Assembly: GCF_008830365.1 (NCBI RefSeq)
Contig: NZ_WBKI01000007.1
Location: 62,001-126,000 of the forward strand
Length of the DNA: 64,000 nucleotides
Direction: 5' to 3'
Origin: Serratia proteamaculans
GTDB lineage: Bacteria; Pseudomonadota; Gammaproteobacteria; Enterobacterales; Enterobacteriaceae
In this document: positions 1 through 11,181 of the stretch, piece by piece
How positions within the stretch are numbered: position 1 is the first letter of the stretch
Layout of the letters: each line of letters opens with the position of its first letter
The notes under the pieces: model-generated
The model's database searches: none
Told to the model about the DNA's origin: nothing
What the model saw: only the letters and a program-made list of their open reading frames with translations
Position numbers and translations under genes: made by a program

Positions 1-1110
1 AATAGAAGGGATGTCCGGCGCTTTTAATACCGCAAAACCGGCCTGATCGACCCGATTCTTATGCAAACGGTTAATTTTACTCATCCGGTTTAGCACTTCC
101 TTACCGAATTTCAGGCTGTCATTGATGGTCGCCGTTTGTATCAGATCAAACATGGTGTGATCCAGATAGCGGTCACCACTCTTGCTGACGCCGCCAATTT
201 GATCCGATTCGTTCTGGGTCTGCGCCAGGAACTTCGCCGCCGAACTGGTGGCACCTTTGGTCGACAATGCAAAGACCGATGAGCCACGCGCAGCCCGGCT
301 GGTAAAGGCATCGGCGTGGATCGACACAAACAGGTCAGCACGTTGCTTACGCGCCTTCGCCACCCTCACCTTCAGCGGAATGAACACGTCTTCATTGCGC
401 GTCATAAACACTTTCATGTTCGGCTCACGCTTGATTAGCGTGCTTAGCCGGCGGGCAATCTGCAATACGATGTCTTTTTCACGCGTTTTGAATTTACCTA
501 TAGCGCCTGGATCTTCGCCGCCGTGGCCGGGATCCAGCATGATGACAATAGGTCGATCGCGCCCTGCCTTACCGGCCTGTGGTGCTTCCGCCGGCAAAGT
601 ACGCTCAAGATCGCCCTTGTTGTAATCTTCCAGTAACGCCAACAACGGATCATAATCTTCGCCACTGCCGCCCTTGCTAGGATACAAGTCCATCACCAGA
701 CGATTGCGGTATTCCGGCACCGGCGCCAGGGTAAACATGTGCGGGCTGACGCTGCGTTTAAGCTCCAGCACCAGCCGGACGGTATTTTGATCAAACTGAC
801 CGACACGCGCCTGTTTCAGGTAGGGATCGTCGGCACGTACCTGCCCCACAATACCCTTCAGCACGCTATTGAGCTGCACGCCCTCGATATCCACCACCAC
901 ACGGTCGGGATTGGTCAGCGCAAACTGCTTATATTTCAGTTCAACGTTAGATTCGAGCGTCACCCGGGTATAGGTGGAGGAAGGCCAGACGCGTACGGCG
1001 ATGACATGCGATGAGGCGGCGACGCCTACGCGACTCACACTCAGCAACCAGCTTGCGGCAACCCCCTGCAATAAACGACGGCGGCCCAGATTGTGATTTG
1101 AGTTTGGCAT
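1..1110 (-). CDS. amiC: N-acetylmuramoyl-L-alanine amidase AmiC, 3' end outside window
   Basis: Periplasmic zinc amidase that cleaves the amide bond between MurNAc and the stem peptide to split septal peptidoglycan during cell separation. The reading frame is open from an ATG at 1110 to the window edge, giving 370 visible residues of an expected 415-420. A twin-arginine signal (RRRLLQG) lies near residues 10-16, followed by a hydrophobic stretch. An AMIN-type septum-targeting domain follows, and then the Amidase_3 domain with [11 protein letters not shown], which contains the first zinc histidine, and SIHADAF. The visible part ends at KAPDIPSI, just before the catalytic-Glu segment. The gene is divergent from argA, as in E. 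coli. The Tat signal and domain order match AmiC rather than AmiA or AmiB. Confidence 0.96.
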   Translation of the reverse strand, partial: MPNSNHNLGRRRLLQGVAASWLLSVSRVGVAASSHVIAVRVWPSSTYTRVTLESNVELKYKQFALTNPDRVVVDIEGVQLNSVLKGIVGQVRADDPYLKQARVGQFDQNTVRLVLELKRSVSPHMFTLAPVPEYRNRLVMDLYPSKGGSGEDYDPLLALLEDYNKGDLERTLPAEAPQAGKAGRDRPIVIMLDPGHGGEDPGAIGKFKTREKDIVLQIARRLSTLIKREPNMKVFMTRNEDVFIPLKVRVAKARKQRADLFVSIHADAFTSRAARGSSVFALSTKGATSSAAKFLAQTQNESDQIGGVSKSGDRYLDHTMFDLIQTATINDSLKFGKEVLNRMSKINRLHKNRVDQAGFAVLKAPDIPSI

Positions 1111-1299
1111 GCGACTCCGGCAGTGGTAACAGATTCAAACAGATGAAAAAAACACCGGTCAAATAGGAATGCCGAAAACTTTAACCAATCATTCCGGCGC
1201 TGTCATCAGAAAATCTTTTTATGGTTTTTCAATTTATTAACGACTCAACGCCCATGGCAAAGAAATAGAGACAATTTCTCACTTGCCATTAGGGCTATA

Positions 1300-1338
1300 A
1301 AAGAATAAAAATACAAAAATATCGTATAAATATGCAAA
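1300..1338 (+). promoter_or_regulatory. Tandem ARG boxes (ArgR operator) upstream of argA
   Basis: Two 18-bp ARG-box-like sites occupy 1300-1317 and 1321-1338, separated by exactly 3 bp, the spacing typical of paired ArgR sites. Against the consensus WNTGAATWWWWATTCANW, box 1 fits at all but two positions and box 2 at all but three. Together they would place a hexameric ArgR-arginine complex over the argA promoter and leader. A possible -35 (TTGCCA, 1284-1289) with an A-rich -10 near 1306-1311 lies inside the same stretch. The inference is arginine-dependent repression of argA. Confidence 0.85.
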
Positions 1339-1350
1339 TGAGGTTTGGCC

Positions 1351-2676
1351 GTGAAGGAACGTAGTACAGAGCTGGTCCAAGGATTCCGTCACTCAGTTCC
1401 CTATATTAATGCCCACCGTGGCAAGACGTTTGTCGTTATGCTGGGTGGGGAAGCCATAGAACATGAGAACTTTGCCAACATCGTTAACGATGTTGGGCTA
1501 CTGCATAGCCTGGGGATCCGTTTGGTGGTGGTTTATGGCGCGCGGCCACAGATCGACGTCAATCTGGCGCAGCATAATCTCGAACCGATTTATCACAAGC
1601 ATACCCGCGTCACCGACGCCCATACGCTGGAATTGGTTAAACAGGCGGCGGGTCTGCTGCAACTGGATATCACCGCCCGGCTGTCAATGAGCCTCAACAA
1701 CACGCCACTGCAGGGCGCGCATATCAACGTGGTCAGCGGTAACTTTATCATCGCTCAGCCGCTGGGTATTGATGACGGTGTGGACTACTGCCACAGCGGA
1801 CGCATTCGCCGTATTGATGAAGAAGCCATCCACCGTCAGCTCGACAGTAACGCTATCGTACTGATTGGCCCGGTTGCCGTTTCCGTCACCGGTGAAAGCT
1901 TTAACCTGACCTCTGAAGAAGTGGCGACTCAGTTGGCGATCAAGCTGAAGGCCGAGAAAATGATCGGCTTCTGTTCATCCCAGGGGGTGACCAATCAGGA
2001 AGGCACCATCATTTCCGAACTGTTCCCCAACGACGCGCAAAAACGCATTGAAGAACTGGAAGAGAACGGCGACTACCACTCTGGCACCGTGCGCTTCCTG
2101 CGCGGCGCCGTGAAGGCCTGCCGCAGCGGTGTTCGCCGCAGCCACCTGATCAGCTATCAGGAAGACGGTGCGCTGGTACAGGAACTGTTCTCACGCGATG
2201 GTATTGGCACCCAGATCGTTATGGAGAGCGCTGAACAGGTGCGCCGGGCGACGATTAACGACATCGGTGGCATCCTCGAGCTGATCCGCCCGCTCGAGCA
2301 ACAGGGTATTTTGGTGCGTCGCTCACGTGAACAATTGGAGATGGAGATCGACAAGTTCACCATTATTGAACGCGATAACCTGACCATCGCCTGTGCGGCA
2401 TTGTATCCGTTCCCGGAAGAGAAAATCGGCGAGATGGCCTGCGTCGCGGTTCATCCCGACTACCGCAGTTCGTCACGGGGGGAAATGCTGTTACAGCGGG
2501 TGGAGAGCCAGGCGCGCCAGATGGGCCTGCGTAAACTGTTTGTCCTGACTACGCGCAGCATCCACTGGTTCCAGGAGCGTGGTTTCACACCGGCGGAAGT
2601 CGACGTGCTGCCGGTTGAGAAACAGGCGCTGTACAACTATCAACGTCGTTCCAAAATTCTGCTGGCGGACCTGTAA
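1351..2676 (+). CDS. argA: Amino-acid N-acetyltransferase (N-acetylglutamate synthase) ArgA
   Basis: Catalyses the first committed step of arginine biosynthesis: acetyl-CoA plus L-glutamate gives N-acetylglutamate. The protein has an N-terminal amino-acid-kinase-like domain (about residues 1-290, holding the arginine feedback site) and a C-terminal GNAT domain (about 295-441, with [18 protein letters not shown] as the acetyl-CoA loop). I chose the GTG at 1351 (441 aa) because E. coli ArgA begins MVKER and a GAGG at 1340-1343 lies 7 nt upstream. An in-frame TTG at 1345 would put that ribosome site too close. Tandem ARG boxes precede it. It converges with recD across a palindromic hairpin. Confidence 0.97.
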   Translation: MKERSTELVQGFRHSVPYINAHRGKTFVVMLGGEAIEHENFANIVNDVGLLHSLGIRLVVVYGARPQIDVNLAQHNLEPIYHKHTRVTDAHTLELVKQAAGLLQLDITARLSMSLNNTPLQGAHINVVSGNFIIAQPLGIDDGVDYCHSGRIRRIDEEAIHRQLDSNAIVLIGPVAVSVTGESFNLTSEEVATQLAIKLKAEKMIGFCSSQGVTNQEGTIISELFPNDAQKRIEELEENGDYHSGTVRFLRGAVKACRSGVRRSHLISYQEDGALVQELFSRDGIGTQIVMESAEQVRRATINDIGGILELIRPLEQQGILVRRSREQLEMEIDKFTIIERDNLTIACAALYPFPEEKIGEMACVAVHPDYRSSSRGEMLLQRVESQARQMGLRKLFVLTTRSIHWFQERGFTPAEVDVLPVEKQALYNYQRRSKILLADL

Positions 2677-2684
2677 TCCTTGGT

Positions 2685-2704
2685 GGGCGCAGCATGCTGC
2701 GCCC
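2685..2704. terminator. Perfect 20-bp palindrome between convergent argA and recD
   Basis: The sequence GGGCGCAGCATGCTGCGCCC is perfectly self-complementary and starts 8 bp after the argA stop; recD ends at 2719. It can form a strong GC hairpin on either strand, but neither side has a clear T run. A bidirectional or Rho-assisted terminator is the simplest reading. Confidence 0.55.
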
Positions 2705-2718
2705 CTGCTCACTCTCAC

Positions 2719-4569
2719 TCAGGCGGTGATCTGTAACCGCTCCGCCAACCCGCTGCGACGCTGGGTGGGGGTACGAATGGCTCGCATCAAAACCGCATCG
2801 ATGGCATACAATGAAAGCTGCCTGCGAGCACGGGTGATCGCGGTGTACACCAATTCACGCGTTAGTACCGGCAGGAAATGATTGGGTAATACCAGTACCG
2901 TGTGATCAAACTCCGAGCCCTGCGACTTGTGCACCGTCATTGCATAAGCGGTTTCATGCGCTGGTAAACGGCTCGGCTGCACCGACTTAATGCTGCCGTC
3001 CGGCAGTTGGAAGTGAACACGTAGCTCGCCGGTCTCATCCCGCAAGGCAATGCCGATATCGCCGTTAAACAGCCCCAGAGCGCTGTCATTGCGACCAATC
3101 ATCACCGGACGACCGGAATACCAACGCCCTGCGGCCCCCGGCTTGCGTTGGATCAGACCGGCGCGTTGCAGCCCCGTCTCAATGCGTTCGTTTAACCCAG
3201 CAATACCGAAGGGCCCCTCTCGCAGCGCACACAGCACCTGGAAACGACCAAACGCCGCCAGCACCGCCACCGCGTCCGCACCTGCGACCACCTGCTGCAG
3301 ATAATCACGATAGCCCGTCACGCAGGCATCCAGCAGCGCCTGATAGTCTTGCGTTTCCGCCAACGGATAACCGCTAACGTCACTGAAACGGCCGTCGAGT
3401 GCCGCCAGTGCAAGCTTGCCATTGCCGGTATTCACCGCAGAGGCCAGTTGGCCAATGCCCGAGTTGGCATCAAAGCGATAGCTTTTGCGCAGCAGACACA
3501 GACTGTCGCGCACTGCGGCCTCCGCCTGGGCACTTTCGCCCTTCAACAGACAGCCGGTTAGCCGAGAGAGTTGCTCTGCGCGCGCCACGCTGTAACCCTG
3601 CTCGGCAAAGCGGCAGATATCTCCCAGTACCGCCCCAGCCTCTACCGAAGCCAGTTGATCGCGATCGCCCAGGAAGATCACCCGCGCCTGAGCGGGCAAG
3701 GCGGCAATCAAACGCGCCATCATTGGCAAGTCGACCATTGAAGCCTCATCGACCACCAGAACATCCAGATGCAGTCGGTTACCACTGTGATAACGCATGC
3801 GCTGACTGTTGGGCTGAGCGCCCAGCAGGCGATGGAGCGTGGAGGCTTCGGTGGGGAACAGCGCACGCTGCTCCGGGGTTAACGCCAGTTGTTTGCCCGC
3901 ACTGCCTAACGATTCCGTTAAACGCGCTGCTGCTTTGCCGGTAGGCGCCGCCAACTGAATACGTAAACGGCGGCCCTCGGCAAGCTGCACCAGCGCCGCC
4001 AGTAATTTGGCGACAGTGGTGGTCTTACCGGTGCCCGGCCCACCAGAAATCACCGCAATGCGTCGCGTCGCGGCCACTGCTGCCGCAATTTTCTGCCAGT
4101 CGGGTTCATCAGTCGCTTTGCCAAATAATTGGTCGAGAATGGCGCGCAGTTCGGCTTCTTCAACCGCCTGAGGCAGGCTGTCGCTACTGATAAACTCGGC
4201 CACCTCACCCTCGTTCTGCCACATACGCTGCAGATACAATCGCTGCTGTTGCAACACCATCGGCATCGCGGTACTGCCATCGCCCACCGCCGCACTGGCC
4301 GACAGACGCCGCTGCCAACCGGCCACATCCAACTGCCCTGCCGCCAACCATGCGGCCTGTGCCAGCTCCGGCTGACGCCCGTCAAAGAGATTTTCCGGCA
4401 GCAGCTGTTCCAGCATCAGACAGACATGACCCGCACCGGCCTCTGCGCTGAGGCAGGCCGCAGCCAGCAGCATCTCCGGCTCGTCGCTCCCGGCCACCAC
4501 ACGGGCGAACTGCAGATCCAGCGGGCGCAACACGCCGAGTGCCTGCGCCTGTTCCAGTAGCGCGATCAT
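2719..4569 (-). CDS. recD: Exodeoxyribonuclease V alpha subunit RecD
   Basis: The fast 5'-3' helicase subunit of RecBCD, the enzyme that resects double-strand breaks before RecA loading at Chi. It has 616 residues (E. coli 608). The Walker A motif [10 protein letters not shown] lies near residue 174 and the DEASMVD motif of superfamily 1 follows. The C-terminal helicase motifs include [14 protein letters not shown] and the VYTAITRAR box. The recB stop overlaps the recD start by 4 nt (ATGA), which indicates translational coupling. It is the last gene of the ppdA-to-recD minus-strand operon. The length is normal and no frame damage was seen. Confidence 0.97.
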   Translation of the reverse strand: MIALLEQAQALGVLRPLDLQFARVVAGSDEPEMLLAAACLSAEAGAGHVCLMLEQLLPENLFDGRQPELAQAAWLAAGQLDVAGWQRRLSASAAVGDGSTAMPMVLQQQRLYLQRMWQNEGEVAEFISSDSLPQAVEEAELRAILDQLFGKATDEPDWQKIAAAVAATRRIAVISGGPGTGKTTTVAKLLAALVQLAEGRRLRIQLAAPTGKAAARLTESLGSAGKQLALTPEQRALFPTEASTLHRLLGAQPNSQRMRYHSGNRLHLDVLVVDEASMVDLPMMARLIAALPAQARVIFLGDRDQLASVEAGAVLGDICRFAEQGYSVARAEQLSRLTGCLLKGESAQAEAAVRDSLCLLRKSYRFDANSGIGQLASAVNTGNGKLALAALDGRFSDVSGYPLAETQDYQALLDACVTGYRDYLQQVVAGADAVAVLAAFGRFQVLCALREGPFGIAGLNERIETGLQRAGLIQRKPGAAGRWYSGRPVMIGRNDSALGLFNGDIGIALRDETGELRVHFQLPDGSIKSVQPSRLPAHETAYAMTVHKSQGSEFDHTVLVLPNHFLPVLTRELVYTAITRARRQLSLYAIDAVLMRAIRTPTQRRSGLAERLQITA

Positions 4570-7500
4570 GATTCATCCTCTGCCACAAGAGCCTCACCGC
4601 TGAATAACAAATCCATGCCTTCCACCAATTGCGCCTCCGGGCGGCAGGCGAAAATGCCATTACCCGGATGCTGTGCATCCACACCGCGCAGGAACAGATA
4701 AATCACCCCGCCGAAGTGCCGCTGATAATCATAATCCGGCAACCGATGGCGCAGATAGCGGTGCAGCGCCAACGTATATAGCTGATATTGCAGGTCATAA
4801 CGGTGTTCTGCCATCGCCTGCGCCATCGCCGGTTGGGTATAGGCACTGCTGTCTTCACCCAGCCAGTTGGATTTGTAGTCCAGCAGGTAATATTTCCCCT
4901 GCCAGCAGAATACCAGGTCGATAAACCCTTTCAGCATCCCCTGCACCTGTTGGAAATCCAATTCAGGGCAGCGAGCAGAAAGGGGATCGTAGCTTTTCAC
5001 CAGCTTATCCAGCTCATGCGCCTGCAACAGCTGCCCAATCGGCAGATAAAACTGCAGCTCGGCCTGTTTATGCTGCGGTACCAGCGCCGTTAACACGACA
5101 CCGGTATCATTAAGCGGCGTGTTCAACAGCACCTGCATCCACGCCAGTAGTATCGGTTGCCAGTGATCGGCAAACCCTTGCTGTTGCAACTGCTCCAGCA
5201 ACCACGCCTCATCGAGCGGTTGGGTAAAATCGAGTGTTTCAAACAGGCTGTGCAGGAAGGTCCCCGGACCGGCCCCCCGTGGGAAGGTATGCGGTGTGAG
5301 CGCTGGCTCACTCTCCTGAGCTTTTTCGCCGGCGGCATCGACATCCAGCCGTGGCAACAAATCCTGCATCAGGCCCGCGCCATGTTGTTGCAGGCCGGTA
5401 TAACTGGTCACCCGCCAGAAATCCTGTACCTGACGCGGGAAGTGCTTCGCCGCCAGCTCAGTCAAGGCCGGCGTTTGCGGCAGCCAGGGCTGCTCGTCCA
5501 GCGTTTCTACCAGCGACAGCGCAACGCCTTCTCCGGCCAGCTGTTGCAGGCATTGCTGCAGATAAGCCGCATCGCCTGCCTGGCCGGACTGCACCAGATA
5601 ACCCAGCGCGCTGCGGTGTAAATCGGTATCACCCTGTTTCTTGCGGGTGCCTTGAATCAATGGCGCAATGCCAATGCTGCAGTGGTACACCGAACGGGTC
5701 AGCGCGACATACAACAGACGTAGATCTTCTGCCAGCCGTTCCTCCTCCGCCCATTCGAGACTTTGTTCATCGGCGTTGAGATCCAGCAAGGCCTGGAAAC
5801 TCTGGCGATCGTGGTACAGCACCTGTTGCTGCTGGCGGAAATTGCCGACGAACGGCAACCACACCAGATCGAACTCCAGGCCTTTAGATTTATGGATGGT
5901 GATCACCTGCACCAGATGTCGGTCGCTTTCCAGCCGCAGTTGCTGGTTATCGGACTGCCGGTTGGGCTGGGAAATCTGCTGTGCCAACCAACGCACCAGC
6001 GCATGTTCGCTGTCGAGCTGTGCGGAGGCTTCCTGCAACAGTTCCCCCAAATGCATCACGTCGGTTAACCGACGCTCACCACCGAGGCTGGCCAACAGGT
6101 TTTCCGCCAGATGACGCTGATTCATCACTTCACGCAGCATCGGCAACACGCCGCGGCGCAGCCAGAGCGTTCGGTATTTGTCGAACTCATTGACCAGCGC
6201 ATCCCAGGCGCGCTCATCCTGGTTCAATCCGTCCAGCATTGGTGCATCCAGCCCCATCAGCCCGGTCGCCATGGCACTGCGCAGCGTGCGTTCCTGCTCC
6301 GGTGCCAGTACCGCCTGCAGCAGCCACAGCAGATCTTTGGCCTCTGGTGTATCGAATACGCTGTCACGGTTGGATAGATAAACCGAAGGTATGGCCAGCG
6401 CACTCAGGGCATCACGCACTAACGCCGCCTCATTGCGGCTGCGCACCAGTACGGTAATGTCTGACGCCTCTACTGCCCGCCGTTTTTCTCCGTCCACCAG
6501 CCAGGCCTGCTGGTCTTGCCCGGCACTGAGCCAATCGCGGATTTGCGTGGCGCACAGGCGTGCCATCAATTGTTGGTACTCACTAACGCCAACACCTTCC
6601 CCTTGCTGCAGCCAAAACTGCATCGCCGGCTGCGGTTGGTTTTGCAGCTCAAACGCCAACCCCCGGTTTTTCTCAGCGGCGGCAACTTCAATAAAGGGAA
6701 TTTGGCCGAACAGGAAGGGTTTTTCCACCTGAGCAAACAGATGGTTAACGCTGCCCACCATCGACGGGGACGAGCGCCAGTTGGTTTCAAGTGTATAGTG
6801 GGCGCTTACCTCTGAACGGGCGCGCATATAGGTAAAAATGTCGGCACCACGGAAGGCGTAAATCGCCTGCTTGGGGTCGCCGATCAGCAGCAGGCCACAT
6901 TCTGGCCTGCCGACATAGAGTTTTTGGAAGATGCGGTATTGCTGGGGATCGGTATCCTGGAACTCATCGATCATCGCTACCGGGTAACGCTGGCGGATCG
7001 CCTGCGCCAACCGTTCTCCACCGTCACTCTGCAATGCGCTATCCAGTCGGCTTAACAGATCGTCAAAGCCCAGTTCGGCGCGCTGACGCTTCTCCTGCTG
7101 AATGGACAACCGTATCTCGCTCAACGCCCGCGCCATGATCAAGTCACGTAACGTCAGCGGTTCATCGAACAGTTCGTCGATCGCCACAAACAGCGCATGC
7201 CGTGGCGGCTCGCCTTTTTTGGTTTTATCCAGCAGTACCGACTGGCGGAATTTATCCAGCTCTTTCGGCAGTTGATAGTCCTGAGTTTCCAGCACCACCC
7301 ATTCACCCACCTTATGCAGCCAGTTGGGCAGATGCTTGCTGCTGTAACTGCGCTTATCAACGCCGGACTGGCTGATCAACGCTTCCAGATCGCCCGCTGC
7401 AGCGAGCCACTGCGCTTTAATGGCGTCAATGCGCGCCACAATTTGCTCATGGCGCATCAGCACCGTTTCTTCATCCTTCGGCGGCCGACGCAGCATGGGT

Positions 7501-8117
7501 GCTTCGCCGTGCAGGTAGCCGGAAAGATCGGCCAGCAGCGCTTCCGGGCCGCTCCATTCCTGGCTCACCGCCCGGGCAACACCAATCGGCAACGGATAAC
7601 AATGGCGACGCCAAAAGTCCGCACAGGCCTGGCGGCGCAGCGGCAGTTCATCCTGCACCAGCGTTTGCTCAAACAGAATGCCGGACTCGAAGGCGTTGTG
7701 GGTCAGCATACGCTGGCAAAAACCGTGGATAGTGTAGATTGCCGCTTCGTCCATCTGCCGTTCGGCAGCCAGCAGCTGCGCGGCGGCATCGGGCAGATCG
7801 TCAATTTCCGCCATTAACGCGTTAAATAACGGATTCTTACTGGTGCCGCGCACGCAGGCAATGCGTAATCCATGGATATTGCTACGGATACGCCCGCGCA
7901 GCTCCTCGGTGGCGGCTTCGGTAAAGGTCACCACCAGGATCTCCTCAACCGTCAGCGGCCGGGGAAAGGCCGCTGCCTGGCCCAAGCCAAGCAGCAGGCG
8001 CAAATACAGCGCGCCAATAGTAAAGGTTTTACCGGTCCCCGCCGACGCTTCTATCAGCCGCTCGCCAAACAGCGGCAACGTTAACGGGTCAAGCCGCTGC
8101 GGGGCGGTCTCTGTCAT
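4566..8117 (-). CDS. recB: Exodeoxyribonuclease V beta subunit RecB
   Basis: The slow 3'-5' helicase and nuclease subunit of RecBCD; it also loads RecA after Chi recognition. It has 1183 residues (E. coli 1180). The Walker A segment EASAGTGKT lies at about residues 23-31 and the UvrD-type DEFQDTD box near 390. Helicase motif VI ([11 protein letters not shown]) is present. The C-terminal nuclease domain carries GFIDLVF and LDYKSNW, corresponding to the catalytic Asp and Lys region of E. coli RecB. The gene overlaps ptrA upstream and recD downstream by 4 nt each, as in E. coli. Confidence 0.97.
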   Translation of the reverse strand: MTETAPQRLDPLTLPLFGERLIEASAGTGKTFTIGALYLRLLLGLGQAAAFPRPLTVEEILVVTFTEAATEELRGRIRSNIHGLRIACVRGTSKNPLFNALMAEIDDLPDAAAQLLAAERQMDEAAIYTIHGFCQRMLTHNAFESGILFEQTLVQDELPLRRQACADFWRRHCYPLPIGVARAVSQEWSGPEALLADLSGYLHGEAPMLRRPPKDEETVLMRHEQIVARIDAIKAQWLAAAGDLEALISQSGVDKRSYSSKHLPNWLHKVGEWVVLETQDYQLPKELDKFRQSVLLDKTKKGEPPRHALFVAIDELFDEPLTLRDLIMARALSEIRLSIQQEKRQRAELGFDDLLSRLDSALQSDGGERLAQAIRQRYPVAMIDEFQDTDPQQYRIFQKLYVGRPECGLLLIGDPKQAIYAFRGADIFTYMRARSEVSAHYTLETNWRSSPSMVGSVNHLFAQVEKPFLFGQIPFIEVAAAEKNRGLAFELQNQPQPAMQFWLQQGEGVGVSEYQQLMARLCATQIRDWLSAGQDQQAWLVDGEKRRAVEASDITVLVRSRNEAALVRDALSALAIPSVYLSNRDSVFDTPEAKDLLWLLQAVLAPEQERTLRSAMATGLMGLDAPMLDGLNQDERAWDALVNEFDKYRTLWLRRGVLPMLREVMNQRHLAENLLASLGGERRLTDVMHLGELLQEASAQLDSEHALVRWLAQQISQPNRQSDNQQLRLESDRHLVQVITIHKSKGLEFDLVWLPFVGNFRQQQQVLYHDRQSFQALLDLNADEQSLEWAEEERLAEDLRLLYVALTRSVYHCSIGIAPLIQGTRKKQGDTDLHRSALGYLVQSGQAGDAAYLQQCLQQLAGEGVALSLVETLDEQPWLPQTPALTELAAKHFPRQVQDFWRVTSYTGLQQHGAGLMQDLLPRLDVDAAGEKAQESEPALTPHTFPRGAGPGTFLHSLFETLDFTQPLDEAWLLEQLQQQGFADHWQPILLAWMQVLLNTPLNDTGVVLTALVPQHKQAELQFYLPIGQLLQAHELDKLVKSYDPLSARCPELDFQQVQGMLKGFIDLVFCWQGKYYLLDYKSNWLGEDSSAYTQPAMAQAMAEHRYDLQYQLYTLALHRYLRHRLPDYDYQRHFGGVIYLFLRGVDAQHPGNGIFACRPEAQLVEGMDLLFSGEALVAEDES

Positions 8118-11008
8118 GGTGTCGCCACCTTACGCGGCAGAGTTTTCTGCAGCGCAGAGGCGTTTGGATAAGTCACCCAGTTCGGCTGCACCGCATAATC
8201 CGCCTTCTCTTGCCCACTACCACTCACCTGCGACAGCACCGCCAACCCCTGCGGCTTAATCACCGCCTGGTGGAAATAATCCGCCAGTTTAGTCGGCGTC
8301 AGCTGTTTGATTTGCTCAATCAGCTTATGACGGGTATCAAATGCGAAGTTGCCACGGTCGAAGTCATTGGAGAAACGGCCGGCTTCTTCGCTCAGGGTTT
8401 GTGGACGCTGCTTCAATTCGTTGATCATCGCCTGCTTATACTGCTCGAAGTCCGCCGGTTTCATCTCGCGCAGGCGTTTCTCGGTTTTCGGGTAGAAATC
8501 CTGATAGCGCTGATACAGGTACGCCGGTTGCTTGCTGTTACTTTGCAGCAGGAAACCAATCCCCCACTGACGGCCGACGGACATCGGGAAAGCAAACACC
8601 GCGTAGCCCAGCTGTTCCTGAGTACGCAATTGGCTGTAGAACCATGGCTGGATAATTTGGCCAAGCAGCGAACTGTAAGCCATGCCGGTCACTTCGTCGT
8701 AGCCGGTCGGCACATACACTGCCGCCAGCGCCGAGTCGGTGCTGCTGCCTGCCCGCTGCAGATTGGCCAACTGGCTTTTAGTCACTTCAACGTCTTCGCC
8801 ATGCCACCATTCAACACCGGTACAACCCAGACGGTGTTTCAGCGTGGAGGCCAGGGTATCCACCTGTTGCTTACTCATATTGCCCACCACCAACAACTCC
8901 GGCGTCGCCTCAGCCAGCAGGCTGTCACGGTAGGCCAGCACATCTTTCAGCGTCAGGGTTTTCAGCACCTCGCGGCGCTCAATGCGTTCTGAGTAAGGCA
9001 CGCGAGAAACCATCTGCACCGGCTGGATCGCCAGCTCAAACGCTTTGCCCTTCTCGGCGGAATCCAACTGTTCCAGATACCAGGACTTGGCCTGCGCCAG
9101 TTGATCTTCGGTCGGCGTAAAGCTCGAGTAGCCCTCGATCAGGGAAGTCAGCAGTTGCGGCAAGCGCTGGGTAAAGCCGTTGGCGTTGAACTCCAGACCG
9201 TTGTTCGGCGAGGTTGAGAAACTCAGCCCGCCAACCGAAGCCTGGTAGCTCAGTTGATCCAGCGAAATCCCTGCCAGATAGTCCGTCAAAGAGAACAACA
9301 CCTGGTTGCGTGCAGAATCCATGGTTTTTGCATTGCGGAACGCCACTGTGACGTCAGCCTTAGGCTCATCGGCAAAGTAACGGCTCGGCATATACAACAC
9401 ACGCAGGCCCGGTTGGTCGACCACCATCTCCGGTTTTTTAAACTCGTGTGAAGGCTTGGTCAGACTGAAATCATCCGGAATATACGGGTTCAGCGTGGGT
9501 AACGACAGGCTGATCCCTTTACCCAGTTGCTGCCACTGTTCAAAGCGCTGCGGGGTGATTTTATCGACCTGATAAGGCGCATTGACGAAGTAGGCCATCT
9601 TGTTATGCGGCTCATTCGGGCTGACGAACCAGATCCGCGCATTCTGTGGCGTCATGGCGTCCAGACGTTCGGCGATCGCCTTGGCGTCATAGCGGTCGGC
9701 CAGATAAGGCGAGTCCAGCGTATGTTCGACCGGCACGCGCAGCATGGTATCCACCAGCCATTCGATGTAATCCATATCACGGGTGATCGACGGATAGCGG
9801 AAATCCAGATTCAATACGTGGGAGATCTCATCAAAATAGCTTTGCTTGATGCCTTCGCTGCGCAACATTTTCAGATAGTTAAAGATGGCGGCGACAACTT
9901 CGTCACGCTTGGCCAAGCCTTTATCGGTCAATGAGACACTGATTGAGAATACGCCGCCGTTGCGATCCACCATAGGATCGGCCCCGGCATTGATGGCATC
10001 CGCCAGCCCCTGCTTTTGCAGCCAGTCAGACAGGGTATTTTGGCTGCGGTTGCCAATCAGGTAACTGATGTAGGTATCGGTCTTGCTGCGGAATTCAGCG
10101 CTGTTATTGTCAATGCGAAATTCCACTTTCAGCTGCTTGCGCGGCTGGGCCGGGACATAGTGAATAATGATGCCCTGCTGTTCAGGAGTGACCGCCGGGA
10201 CTTTGATCGGCGGTACGCTGGCGTCACGGTTAGGCACCCGGCCAAAAGTTTTGGCCGCCAGTTCAGCCAGTTCCGGCAATGGCTGGTTGCTGTACAGCAC
10301 CCCCATCATCAGATTGGCGGAATAATAGCGTTGGTAGAATGCCGTCAGCTCATCGTGCAGCTTGCTGCCCGGCTTGTCTTTTAAGGTATCAAGGTTACCG
10401 CCTGAGAAACGCGCACTGGGGTGTGCCGGGTTCAGCGTTTCTGCCCCGACCTGCGCCATGCGCATTCCGTCGCGTGAACGCGCCATTGTCAGCTCGGCAT
10501 TAACCGCGTTACGTTCACGATCGGCATTGCCCGGCTCCAGCAGCGGTTCGGCGATAGCGTCCGCCATGCGGTCTACCGCCGGGGCCAGCGCGTCGTTTTC
10601 CACTTCCAAATAGAACGCGGTGCGATAAGAAGCGGTGCTGGCGTTATGGCTGCCACCGTGTTTCTTCAGGAACTCCGCCAGATTCTCCGCCTGCGGGTAG
10701 CGTTTGGATCCCATCAGCACCATGTGCTCCAGGTAGTGCGCCAACCCTAGCTGACTGTTCGGATCTTCCAGCGAGCCGACCGGCAGCGCCAGCGCCGCTA
10801 GTGATTTCGGTGCCTGAGCGTCGGAAACCAACAGCACTGTCATGCCGTTCGCCAACTTGATCGCCTGATACTGACGCGGATCGTGATCGCTTTTGTTGAT
10901 CTTCTCCGCCAGCGGTTGCCATCCCTGTGCGGCCCAGCTCAACGGCGCCCAAAACATAACCACTAATACTAACCCGGTGATGCGGGCCAACTGTCTGCGC
11001 ATATCCAA
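8114..11008 (-). CDS. ptrA: Protease III (pitrilysin) PtrA
   Basis: Periplasmic zinc metallopeptidase of family M16A that degrades small polypeptides. It has 964 residues (E. coli 962). An N-terminal signal peptide of about 27 residues ends near SWAAQG. The inverted zinc motif HYLEH lies at residues 91-95, with the downstream ligand Glu in NAVNAELTM. The remaining M16 domains are intact. It sits between recC and recB, the conserved enterobacterial arrangement. A 173-bp gap separates it from recC, so it may have a promoter of its own as well as readthrough. Its link to recombination is only positional. Confidence 0.96.
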   Translation of the reverse strand: MDMRRQLARITGLVLVVMFWAPLSWAAQGWQPLAEKINKSDHDPRQYQAIKLANGMTVLLVSDAQAPKSLAALALPVGSLEDPNSQLGLAHYLEHMVLMGSKRYPQAENLAEFLKKHGGSHNASTASYRTAFYLEVENDALAPAVDRMADAIAEPLLEPGNADRERNAVNAELTMARSRDGMRMAQVGAETLNPAHPSARFSGGNLDTLKDKPGSKLHDELTAFYQRYYSANLMMGVLYSNQPLPELAELAAKTFGRVPNRDASVPPIKVPAVTPEQQGIIIHYVPAQPRKQLKVEFRIDNNSAEFRSKTDTYISYLIGNRSQNTLSDWLQKQGLADAINAGADPMVDRNGGVFSISVSLTDKGLAKRDEVVAAIFNYLKMLRSEGIKQSYFDEISHVLNLDFRYPSITRDMDYIEWLVDTMLRVPVEHTLDSPYLADRYDAKAIAERLDAMTPQNARIWFVSPNEPHNKMAYFVNAPYQVDKITPQRFEQWQQLGKGISLSLPTLNPYIPDDFSLTKPSHEFKKPEMVVDQPGLRVLYMPSRYFADEPKADVTVAFRNAKTMDSARNQVLFSLTDYLAGISLDQLSYQASVGGLSFSTSPNNGLEFNANGFTQRLPQLLTSLIEGYSSFTPTEDQLAQAKSWYLEQLDSAEKGKAFELAIQPVQMVSRVPYSERIERREVLKTLTLKDVLAYRDSLLAEATPELLVVGNMSKQQVDTLASTLKHRLGCTGVEWWHGEDVEVTKSQLANLQRAGSSTDSALAAVYVPTGYDEVTGMAYSSLLGQIIQPWFYSQLRTQEQLGYAVFAFPMSVGRQWGIGFLLQSNSKQPAYLYQRYQDFYPKTEKRLREMKPADFEQYKQAMINELKQRPQTLSEEAGRFSNDFDRGNFAFDTRHKLIEQIKQLTPTKLADYFHQAVIKPQGLAVLSQVSGSGQEKADYAVQPNWVTYPNASALQKTLPRKVATP

Positions 11009-11181
11009 AATGAACCCCTATTCTGACGCCGTCGCGCCACATCCCTGACGTTGACGACGTACATAAAAACAACAAAAGCTATATGCCTGTACGTTATGTA
11101 AGACCGGAGCTAACCCCGATAGTTGAATATAACCCTGATTATTTTTACCACCTCAGGGCAATCAGTACCACCGGGGGATTG

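Noticed and set aside
1345-1350. TTG start for argA giving two extra residues
   Set aside because: Ribosome-site spacing would be too short, and E. coli ArgA starts at the equivalent of the GTG at 1351.
8210-8992. 260-codon plus-strand frame opposite ptrA
   Set aside because: Shadow frame in GC-rich DNA; His/Gln/Arg-rich with no domain.
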